From: Tubulanus polymorphus
Taxonomy: Eukaryota > Nemertea > Palaeonemertea > Tubulaniformes > Tubulanidae
Assembly: GCF_964204645.1 (NCBI RefSeq)
Contig: NC_134029.1
Span: forward strand, 5,031,001 to 5,095,000
Reading direction: 5' to 3'
DNA length: 64,000 nucleotides
Part shown: one piece after another, positions 1 to 11,600 of the stretch
How positions within the stretch are numbered: the stretch's first letter is position 1
Layout of the letters: the number at the start of each line of letters is the position of its first letter
The notes under the pieces: generated by a model
The model's input: only the letters and a program-made list of their open reading frames with translations
Told to the model about the DNA's origin: nothing
Databases searched by the model: none
Program-made: the position numbers and the translations under genes

Positions 1-2601
1 CACTTTTTATAGAAGTCTTTCACACTTTCAACATTAATACCTGAAAAACGAAAAATTTTATGCCATGAGTCACGATAATTTCTTGAATACTGACGCAGCT
101 CTGACCGGCTCAGAGTTGAAATTTCAATTGAAGGTTTAATGAAGTTTGAGTTGAGACCCCAGCATTCCTCTCCACAAGAGGTTTTAGAGGGGCAACCAGG
201 GCCTTTCATTTTCACATCCACCCCACTAAAATCAGCCACCCCTTATAAAATATCTTCTGTCCCTACCAGAGTGGATGCCAATATTCTATCAATGATAATT
301 CTATCTGATAATTGCTTTGACATATATTGAGCTAATGTGAAAAATAGAAGATGACGCTTAATTTTCTTGGGGGTTGGGGGGACTGTCAAATGCCTTGCTA
401 CTTCAGCATCCACGGTGTCATACACAAAAATGAATGCAGCCCCTTTCAGTACATGGAGAACACTGTAACCCAGTCCTGGCTACCTAGATAAAACAATAGT
501 ATGTTACTGAATAGAAGAATTCTTTCTGTCAACAGATGCTGCACAAATGAACATACTCAGACAAAACAATAGGCTTCGTTAAGCCGTGTGAAATGAAGGG
601 GTAACTTTATCTGGTCGGAATCTAGGGGACTCAGCAGGTTGCTTAAAATTAGTAGCCACGGGGCGTCGAAGGCTCCCGATGTAGGTCTTCAACTCTGATT
701 ACTGAATCACAGCAAGTACAGGATCCATTGAGTGACGCGCTGCACGCACGTTCACAATCAACCGGATTCACCTACACCTCTACATCAGCTGTCAAATACA
801 CTGATCTGATCTGTCAAATACACTGATCTGACAGAGTGCCAAGCTGACCGGGGAACGAAGTCGTACAGAATCGCACTACGGAGAATAGAAATCTTTCATC
901 GACTCACCCTCGTGTTTAACCGTATTGACAGCCCGTTTCAAACTGGCGCTCGTACCGGCAGTTTCTTCGGTCAGATTCGTCAACAAGCAGACTAAATCTT
1001 TCGGCTTACAGTCGGTGCGCTGCGCGGCGAAATACTTGCAGCAGTTGATAATCTGCATGAAATACCTGAAATATCATCAACAAAATACTACGAGAAATAC
1101 GGAATACGTATCGCACAAGATCCGGGCCCAGTAGAACAGTTGCGACATATGTCCAAAATTGATCTTAATGAGATTGATCGAAACTAATCAGGGTCTAGAG
1201 CAATAACATGTAAACAAGTTTTAGTCGTTGGGTTGAAAATTTCCTCACCAAAACCGCTGTTGCCCACCCGCCTTCATTTGTAGCCATTCTTACCACATGT
1301 CTGGATCTTTTCTTTTGAGATTTTTTGGCGGCGAAGCGTTGACTTTTTCGGAACTTTTCTGCGCCCTTACATAGCTGAAAGATCAGAGGATAATTCAATA
1401 CGGTTTCCTCTATAAAGACGGCCACGAAATGCCACACGAAGATATTCAGGAACACGCTGGATTCGGATGTGATGAGTAGCTTTAGTTATGAGTAAGAGTT
1501 TAATTAGTTCATTTATTCAACTGCAGGGGGTCGAATTTCAACCTAGAATCGCGGAACCGGGTCAAGAAGAAATAACATTGTACCGATTGCCTTTCTTGAA
1601 TTCGTTTTCCAGCCATCTGATCGCATCTCGAGCTTTCGAACTTTCCTTCTTCAAGTTATCGAGGTTGTCAATCACTGCAAATGATACGATTCTTAAGAGT
1701 GCTTACATAAAAAATCGGTTACGCAAAAATCCGCTAGATGGCAGCACGTAGTACGCCGTTCGCGCTCGGATGCGATTTATGTTTACCTGCTAATGGAATA
1801 ATGATGATGAATCTAGCGCTGTTGATCATAGATCTTACATTGTCTAAACCTTCGCACAACGCAGTTACATCTACTACGACGTACGGTGGAAGAATCGGAT
1901 GATTATCTAACTTCAACGAACCTTCCAGTTGATTCACTTCAGCCTGGAGTAGAAGAAAGCGTTTTTGATGGTCAAAGGTTTAGTGATCTAATACACTCAA
2001 TGCTCGATTATCAGCCTAGTCGAACTAATGCAGGTCGGCCACTTTCCGCCCATTTACAAATGCCCTGAGTTTTCTCTGATTTTTCTATGTTATTACACAA
2101 ATTTCCCTGAGTAAATTCTGAGGAATTCCTCGGTTTGAAATGATACAATTCATTCATTTTTTTCATCGAAGCACATATTGATAAAGAAACACACGGTCAA
2201 TAACACCATCCAAATTTTCCAGGTTTTTGGCAAACTTTGTCAAATTCCATGAGATTCCCCTGATTTTTTTCTAGAGTGTCAAGGGTTTCCAGGTCAGTGG
2301 CCACCCTGTAATGCACTCAACACTCGATTATCAGCCTGTTTCAACCAATGTCTCGTTGGTGGATAGATGGTGGTGGGCTAGATCAAGTCGATATGCGCAC
2401 CATTATCACCTAGCTTAACCTACACATATGAACGTGAATATAAATGGATTTTATGTGTATTGGGCCAGAGGTCGATTACCTGGGATTCAGAATCTGAGGG
2501 TGCAAGATAATCAAGTGTTGACTGTATTTACGAATTCATACCTGGAGCCTTAACTGAGCCATGTCGCGCATCAGTTGATTCCTCTTCGTTTCTGTATCCA
2601 C
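1..2601 (-). CDS. SMG5: SMG5 exons 21-26: C-terminal PIN domain, degenerate active site
   Basis: These exons encode about residues 863 to the end. Landmarks are NQLMRDMAQLRLQ (exon 21), EVNQLEGSL and RFIIIIPLA (exon 22), VIDNLDNLKK and AIRWLENEFKKGNRY (exons 22-24), INCCKYF (exon 25) and VKDFYKKW (exon 26). Known for the family: SMG6 cuts RNA with a PIN triad of acidic residues, while SMG5 keeps the fold but not the triad. In this sequence the first Asp is present (VVVDVTALC), but the paired acidic site near the end reads LLTNLTEE instead of an Asp-Asp pair. This copy is therefore expected to be catalytically inactive, like other SMG5 proteins. Exon 26 begins at 40 after a TTTTTCAG acceptor and runs off the window. 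Confidence 0.92.
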
Positions 2602-5600
2602 CTTAAAAATGAGAAAAACAAAACGGAATCAAATAAAAGCGATCGGATCGGCGCAAGACTAATCGAATTAGAAGTAGAGATATATCTATTCCTAGGATGT
2701 ACATAACGCTGCGTTTGATATGGCTTCGGATCTGAATCATAGCAAGTGTTTTTTTTTTTCACCGGTGGCGCCGTCGACCACGCCCGATAGGTAAGAGGAA
2801 GCGTAACAAAAAAAATGTCGGCTATATTCGCACTGATAATTCAACTGATAGACCATCCCGATTCATACCCGGCTTCACAATTGAGACAAGATAACCTCAC
2901 CCGAGTCAAATTTGTCCAGGGCCAACCATTTACATGGTGCCAAATGGGTCCATGCCTGCTTGATACGGACCAAATTTGGCATGACTAAAAATATCAGACC
3001 AAATTCTAGCATGGGTCATGTGAATGCTAAGTGGTTCTGTAAGTCGCTTGCCACAGCATTGTTTTCATAGTATTTCAGTAACAAGTGAGTGATTTACATG
3101 TGGCATGGGCTCTCTAATTAAGCACGGGCCAAATTGGACTCGGCCCTGATCTGGGCCAGTTTTACCCGGGCTAAATCATAAATATAATTGTGGCTTTAAG
3201 TCTTGGGTAGTGATGCCAATCGAGCCATTAAAAAAAAAAGCTCTCCAGGCAAATCTACGACAAATTGGTTGAATTCATTTGAGATTGATCATAGGTTATA
3301 CATGTATTTTCGGCTATAGTTACAGCCTGGTCTGACATTACGACTTCACTTTCAACTGCAATTTGAGTTAGAGTTGAAATGCACGAATTTGAGGAAAAAA
3401 GTACACGCATTTTTCAAAGGACGGTCGTCGATGCGTGAACAATAGACTAGGAATCACGCCCGGAGGGTGTCGAATAACTCCACGTGATTAAAATTATTTC
3501 CCGTGGCAGGCTTAATAAGTGATTTGGTCACGGTCCCGAAGCCATGCACGACCGAGTCCAATTTAGCAATCAAATCAAGTCTCTGTCGTAGTCGCGCGAT
3601 ATATCGGCGCGCTGCCGTTACAAACCATCCCGTCTTGCGATTGGTCATTACGGTTAACCAATCGTAATTAACTACAAATCGAAGTACTCAGTACGTAGAC
3701 GTACTTATATAGGCCGCACGCAGATCAAAAGCCAGTGAGTTTTTAATATCGGGGACTCATCAATATAATTTCTATGTAGTTAACAGACATGTTATTATTG
3801 CGATCGACTTTTTTCTTTCGGCCTAATCAGTTTTCATCGAAGCACAAAGCAGATAAGTCATAAGTCAGCTGGTGCGTGGCAAAAATGTAGTAAAACGTAT
3901 TGATCGTTTCTGCAGTCTTATCAGAGAGCTTATTATTACTGAAAGAATTCTGCAAGATTTTACGGCCCTAAGAACTGACTACAATTCGGCCCTTTCGCAT
4001 GATTCGTAGGGCCCAAGTTTTTTTCATAAAAGATTTCGAAATTTCCCCTTCGAGACAAAACCCAGTTCTGGTCAGGACATCGTTCGTCGGTCAATTGAAC
4101 GCAGCATTGCCTTCGAGCGGCAATTTTCCTCTATCCAACTGTAATCGTTGTACCTCCCTCTTACCAAATCTAACGATTGCTCTTTCCCATGCGCGCCAAT
4201 ACTTTCCATTACGTTGATGGATAGGTCTATACGCGTTATTGCAAAAACCGGCGATTCCACACCCCTTTTCCTGATAGAAAGTAAACTATCAAATAATAAA
4301 CTGGTATTGAAATCCATACAACAGTCGTCAGTATTGGATATGATATCGAATACTGTGGCAAATATTTGACTTTCGCAGCATTTATGTCGTTGATATTTGT
4401 GCACACGTTCTCGATGACAGAAGCACTTCACCGGTGCAGAGAGAGAGAAAGAGAGCGAGAGAGAGAGAGAGAGGGGGGGGAAAGAGAGTGATGTTGAGAG
4501 CGATTTGCTGGTGTTATAAATGCCGACCATAATCAATACGCATAACACATGTACCTACGAGAGGGTCCTGCGCTATGACGACGACGCGACACGATGGCGC
4601 GAATGAGAAACGAGTAGGAATGCAATATTGACGGAATCAGAAAGCAAAATTAATATCACTGTCCGTTTACAAAGTGAAATTTACAAAGTGAAATTTGTAT
4701 GTTCGATTTGTGGATGCACAAAGTCGTGATACACTACTGGTGCGGTTGAGAAGGGGGCTGCGGGGAGAGGAGGGAGGGATCTGGGGCCAGTTGTTCAAAG
4801 GTTGGTTAAAGATAACCGGCGGATAAATACTATAGTAACAATGGACTTTCAATTGTCACTATGTCAACTATCCACCGGTTAAATCTAACCAACTTTTGAG
4901 CACCTGGCTTCGGAGGGGTGACAAATAAGAGGGAGGGAAGAAACCTACATACATTGTGAGAGGGAAGATTTCGCCGACAGGAAGAGATGGGTGGGAAGGA
5001 ATGATAGAGGTGGGAGAGAGGAAGAGAATAAAGGGATGAAGAGAGAGAGAGTCGAAAAGATTATTAGGGTAGGTAGGAGGGGGAGGCATTCAGGAGTAAG
5101 GGGAAAGTAGGATGAAAAAGAACGCGAGGCCGGAGAGGTACGAACAAAGAGGAACAAAGAGAGGGAGCACGAAAGATAAAAGAGAGAGGACAGAAGGGAA
5201 GGAGGCACAGCAGAAAAATATTATAGCTGATTTAGCATAAACAAACATTCATGAAATCTATATGAATATGACAGAGTTAGTTAGCTCGGCTCGGCGGTGC
5301 TGGCTCCCGCGTGTGTTGTCATAGTTGTTTAAATATTTAAGACTGTTTAAACTGTCGAAGCGTCGGGGGACAAAAATATCGCGCCGTATTTACCCGGCGT
5401 AACAGAACCAGCTGCTTAAAATCAACACCCGAGGTGGCGAAAATATACCGCAGTAGTTCGACGGGCAAACAGAAACCTATTAAAATTCAAACTAATATTT
5501 ACTTTCGAAGAAAGGTGGAAGGTATACAGAGTATGCATACATCAGTGAAATTCAGCCGTAGTTCCGGTGCACAATATACAGGCATCTGTGATTGGTCAAC

Positions 5601-8600
5601 AAATGCCAAGTAATAAGATGTGCAAATTGATAGGTCACAATCGCAGCGATCACACGAAGACAATTTGGCCTGGGCCAAACTGGCTCGTAACAGGCCCGAG
5701 TCAAATTTGACCTGTGCCTTATTAGTCATCCACTCACTCGTGTGAGACACTTCCAGAACTGGCTGGGGCCCATTTAGCCCTGGTGATTGAGCCTATTGGA
5801 CAATGAGGACTCTACGTTTGACTGTAGCACTCAAGAGGATTCCGCTAGTGGCAAGTGAGGATCCACCTGACATTGCTAGCGTGCATTCAGACTCCCCGAT
5901 TCATTGTTAGATTCAATGAAAATCAATAATTTCTCGAATTCTATGAACAATGAATAGAAATTATGCTATGATTTGCCTAATTTCTCACGTACGAGGCTGA
6001 AAATCTAGATGACAACTAACTGAGTTGTTGCAATGAAATGCAGTGCATTCAGCAGTATAGCTGGTTGCACAGTGTCCTCTCATTCAGGTATCGCATCGAA
6101 GCATCAACGCATCTAATATTGATGGATGCTGGTTTGCGTCCGCGTAATTCAAGTACAATTCCGATTGATAGATGATTTACATTTTCGAATTGGGTTTTTC
6201 GATTCAGATGGGAATGATTCGAAAGTTTTGTAAAACATTTCACGCGCTTGTTAACATGCTTCGCTCAGCATAACCATCGCGAAAAGAGTGTATGCGCATA
6301 CCATTATACGTAGGCCTATATTTCATATTAGGGCTGTAAGGGCTTAACATTGGTGGACCTCCCACAGAAAATTCAAAACCAGAAGAGGCATTTCTGGTGT
6401 CTAACGGCCCGTTTGGATTTATTTTGTCTTTTAAAAGTTTTCTATGCACAAAAATCATTTCAAGACTTAAGGCACATTCGAATTTTGTGAAGGGGGTAGA
6501 CTAGTCCACCCGGCCTACACCCCTAAATCAACCCTTATAATATATATTTCGTATTTACAGAGCGTAATTAATTTTAAAAGTCAAATATTCTAAGAAAATC
6601 TTCAAATCAAATGAGGGCGGGGCGATCGACTGTCAATTTGACGAAGACGAACGAATGGCCAACTTCTGATCCGATATGAAGGAGAGATTAATTAAAGGCA
6701 AATATGTAAGTTTGGAGAGAAGTGTAGAAATTGTTGACAGTATCAACACATCTCGCGCACCAATATTGACACAAGTTCCTCTGACACAAGCTGCCAGAGT
6801 CAATAGTCGGTGGAATGTTAGTAATCTTCAGTCAGGCATTTCAAATCTTGTTCAAATACAGCCACCACAGCCAGTCTTCAGTAACAAAGTAATAGCAAAT
6901 ATCTACAACATTCATCGCAGCAGCGCAGCAGCGCACAGTGCAGCACAGCAGTCACAGCCAGCCGACTGCGATTCTAATCAAATACCGAGGTCTCTGAACG
7001 ACAACGACGCGATTAATATAACGCCATCTATGAATATATAGCGAAACCAACCTGCGTATATATTGATTTGTAAATACGGTGATTCCTTAGTGATGTGTAG
7101 AATAGAGATATCTCATGAATCAATTCATGGTGAACTAATGTTAGAATTTTTTAAGAGAATGCAATGGGAGAGAGACAGATAGACAGAATGAGATGAGAAT
7201 AAGGGTCTCGAAGAAGCCCAAGAACCAGTAATTAATAAATCTTCAAAATTTCATCGCATCAAATTCTGCTGTGGGACTTTTCAGGTCATACCACATATCA
7301 TACATAGTCAGAGGTTAAATTCGACTACAAAACTCCTGAGTTCATTTTCAATGTTTTGACCAGAGATCAGTGTTACTAACCAGACAGTGGTTAAAATGTA
7401 ACCATATTTCCAAATCTTGAGAATGAGAAGAATTGTCAGAGTTTGTCGATGATTTCTAGCGCGATGCATACAACGAATATAGGTAAAATCATTCTTTTTC
7501 AAATCACTAATTTTTCAGAAACTTATAAACATTAAGTGAACAGAGCGGTTTCAGATTCTTCTATAGACTAGCCTGGTAGTAGGACGTAGCGTATTTTCAG
7601 ACCCCGTCAGTTACGCTTAAAAACACACGAAAACTTCCCGTGTTTCGAAATGAAACTTTCAACAAGAAGAACGAAAAATAATATCGCCGATTCCGTCATA
7701 TCTGATCAAACAAACGTCCGTGTCGCCCCGGCGGCGTCGGGGGGCTCGTCGCCAGATACGCCGCGAAAAACGACCGTATTTGATTTCGTCTTGTTACTTT
7801 AAAGTTTCGCGTGCCGTGAAATTCGGAATAACACGAGGTTATAACATCAGCGGTGAAAACTGAATCGATATCGCCGAGCGCCCGTGAGCTAGTTAACATT
7901 ACAGGGTCATATTAGCTTATTAAACAGCCCAACGTACATCAAATACTAACAGTCGCGTGTGTACCCGCAATAAACGGCGCAATATATTCAATATACCACC
8001 AGGGATAAACATTCCTCGCTCGGCAAAACACGTCGAATATCTCTTCTTTAAACCGAAATTATTGAATTCTACTCTTTTTTTTCGCGCAGATTTAAGGTTT
8101 CTCGAAAGCCGCGCAAGAAAAAAGCGAGAAAATGTTATCTACAACATTCTTAACGATGTCGGTTCTAGGTATGGAAATTAAAAAACGTTCTGAAATTGAC
8201 CCGTTCCATTTCAAAACACAGACCAACAATCTAAAAACCATTTCTCTGCGTGAATAGAAAGTAGGCTTTAGTTGCCTGTCAATCACATCACAGTGACCGG
8301 CTGGACTTGTGATGACAGCCGATTTAAAAATGTATGTGAACGTACAGCATTGATCTTGTCCATTCTCAATTTGTCTGTTAGTCCATGGATTCAAGAGTCC
8401 ACAGTGAGTTCGGCTAATGGCAACTGTAGAGTAGAGCAAGTACAGAGCAACACCGACCTCAATCGAAAGTACGTTCTGGCCCGCTAGAAATTCCCCTAGT
8501 CCTAATCAATTAAAAATTGTTTGATTTTTTTACCAGTTCGTTTTTATTATAGCTGTAGAGAGATGACTAGTGAGTTATTGACAGTAATCATATGACACAT

Positions 8601-11600
8601 ACGTGTATATATATATGTATATATATGTAGCTGGATGGCGCATTGCCAATTGATACGCAATTCTATCGAGTAATAATTCAAACGTAAACAGAAAATTGAT
8701 TTAATTGATTCCGTTGAGTAAACATTGATTTGTTCTTGAACTTTCATCTCGAGCCAACAGTTCGCCTACTTACTTATCTATTTCGAGGGCCCAGAACGGA
8801 TTCCTAGGAGCTTTGCACGAGACCGCAACACCGAGTACAGCGTTTCCCCGATAACGTCGATAAGCTTTTTTCCAAGACCAGTTCGGAGTTCGAGTCCCGG
8901 TATACTAACCTATGAATTGCTGGCTTATGAATCATATGTCAAATTAAAAAAAGAAATATTCCATGTCGACAATAATGACGTAAGTGCCGATCAAGGTGCA
9001 TTGCGAGAGATTAAGGGCTACCGAGGTTAAACCAGACCTTGTTTGACCCCGGTGTAAGGCATCTAAGATAGCATTGTGTAAATAGAAACAGTCTCTCTTG
9101 AAGCGGCTCAAAGTTTAACGACGATTTTCAAGCACCTGATTTCAAAGTAGATCTCCTCGAGAGAGAGAGATGACACACACATTCACATGAGACACATTCA
9201 AATACTGATAACTTACTTATACACAAGTGTCTAGATTAATGAGATAACATTGTTGTGTGAAAAAACATTATGTACTGACTATTCTAAATATTTATCTATT
9301 TCTAAATGTTTACGCATACTCGCAAAATACATGTGTGCTATTTCAACAATAGGGGCCAGTCATGACTTTAAAGTCCAAAAGTGGTCTTAAATCTTAGGAC
9401 TAGTCTTACATTGTCGGACTGGCTAAAGAACTAAGTTGGTCGTCGACTGGTCTTAAATCTAAGCTCAGACTGTGCACCTGGGATAAATCATTTTGAAATG
9501 TTAAGAAAGTTGCAATAATTTGCCTTCATGAACACCTTCAAGTATGATTCAATTGCTATTTCAGTGTTTAGAGCAACAAAGCTGCAACAAAAGATGGCGC
9601 TTTTAAATCTCAAATGTAATCACAGAAAAGGGCGTTTACCAAATTTTTCCAAAACCGAGCATTTATAAGACTTCCTCAGACTCGCAATAATAGTCTGCGG
9701 TAGGGACTGTTTTTGCGAAGTCACTTTCAATGAAAAACTTTGAGCACCAAATGAAACATTACACGCGCTGTGTACATGCCCGAGTATGACGTCAACTAGC
9801 CGTGGACTACCCAGCAGTCAATATCTGAGTAAATATGTCAAAACCATATCAGCTGAACGGCGAAATTGCTTCGTAAATAGTACCTTTGGACGAAGCCGGG
9901 CAAGAAGTAGACACAATTATAAACAGTAGTGATTACTGAAATGGTCAACAGACCAAAGATAACGCTGTAATAGTATAAACAACTATTTACACAACAATTC
10001 GAGAAGCTTTCGGGCACCGCTCGCTGTAGTGGCCGTTTATTGTTGTTTGTTGATCAATCAAATATGGCTCGTGTCAAAGGGTTAGAAATAATGGCTCTTC
10101 TTCGAAATCTTATAATCTGGAGGTACAAGTGCGAACTACCAGATGGCCAGACTATACAGACCAGTGTTACCTAGTCAAAATCAATTCATTTTTCCATATT
10201 GAACTTCGAACCGGATTTTTAAATCCTGAATTCAAATTTTATCAAATGAGCCAACAACAAACAGATATTTTCTCGGTATTCGGTGTAGTTTTCATTGATT
10301 TACTGTGATTTAGTGGCAGTTGTGAGATAGGTGTGGAGTGGAAATTTCATATTTTTTTCCATTTTTCTTTTTTAACTTTTTTCACTGTAAAACCTTTTGA
10401 TTATTAACAATTTGACACAATTTCTAAAATTATTTACAGAAATTTCAACTTTTAGTCGACACCAATCTGACCCTGGTTGATGAAATGTAGAAAAAATTGA
10501 AGGGCACTATTGGAGTTCCCCTCCTCCCATTCCGCTAGTTTTTTTCACTTACTATTTTTTCCTGTGTCACCTCGTCAGCTTCGACGCTGCCCTCAGTGTG
10601 TGCGAAGAACTTTGCTTTCTCGTCGTTGTAAGTCAACGGAATCGTCGCCAGTTTTGCGGCGAAATATCCGAACTTTCGCAGGCAGCATATTCGCAGTAAC
10701 GTCTAGCAGAAATACACAATACTTTTAACTAAATTTCAAACTAATTTTGGACACTTCTATCACGACAATTGCCATGGTGGCGCTGGGGTATATCAACATG
10801 GGAAACGCTCTTATTCTCAACTAAAAACATCACAACACCGTGGATTGATTGTCAGCTTCGTTTCTAGATGAAATCTAAATAGGTAAGGGGTGAGGACACA
10901 GCTTAAGCGCCCTTTTCTCATTAATTTCCCTTAAAAATATTTGGCAAGGCCCCCACACCTTGCCCCAACATCTGATCTACATTACATGCTTAGGACTAAT
11001 AGTTCTTCACAAGAAATCTAAACTATTTCAGCTCTCTAGTTGTGTGGTTTAACTGTAGATGGCAGCAGCTTCTGGTGACCTAATTTGAACTTAATTTGTT
11101 ACTGACCTCCTGTTTTGAGGAGAGAGGCTGCCGCTTGCGTGGGTCGAAGACGATATGCGAATGAATCTCTTGAATCGGTGGTAGATTCTGCAAATCGATG
11201 TCTTCACAAACCGGATGTGTTTGTGTCCATTGCTGTTTCAGATTAGCGGCAGCTTTCTTAAGAATATTTGCCAGTATTTCGGAACCACTGCACAAATCTA
11301 TAACAAATATATTAACAGTGTGTTACTCATCCAAAATATGAAGAAACCAAGTGTTTTAATTACGAGTTTGAATTTTTCTTAAAAAATGAACCCAGAACTA
11401 ATCACTTCTCACGCTACCTGATGAAGGCAACCTGTCTTCAGATGGAAGTACGTTGAGTAACACAGAAAGCCTCGTCCACAATGTCAGTGAACTCTACAAA
11501 ATCGATAAGAAAATTTCTCAAGATATGAGAAACGTCCGCAATTTAAAATCATGCTCTATGCATGAATTTAAATTTGAAGAACTGCGTTTCAATCGTTGAT

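Larger units (their letters stand above)
2602..10552 (-). other. SMG5 intron 20 (7.95 kb), repeat-rich
   Basis: This is the only long intron of the gene; most others are under 900 bp. It separates exon 20 (ends AAA ATA, then GTAAGT) from exon 21 (TTTTTAAG acceptor). It contains family B, C and E inverted-repeat elements, a GA microsatellite and a purine-rich stretch, and two unassigned ORFs listed separately. The remainder shows no recognisable gene. Confidence 0.85.

Noticed and set aside
4072-4548. 158-codon minus-strand ORF with Ser/Leu repeats
   Set aside because: Its repetitive part is the GA microsatellite read on the other strand; the rest has no domain or splice-supported extension.
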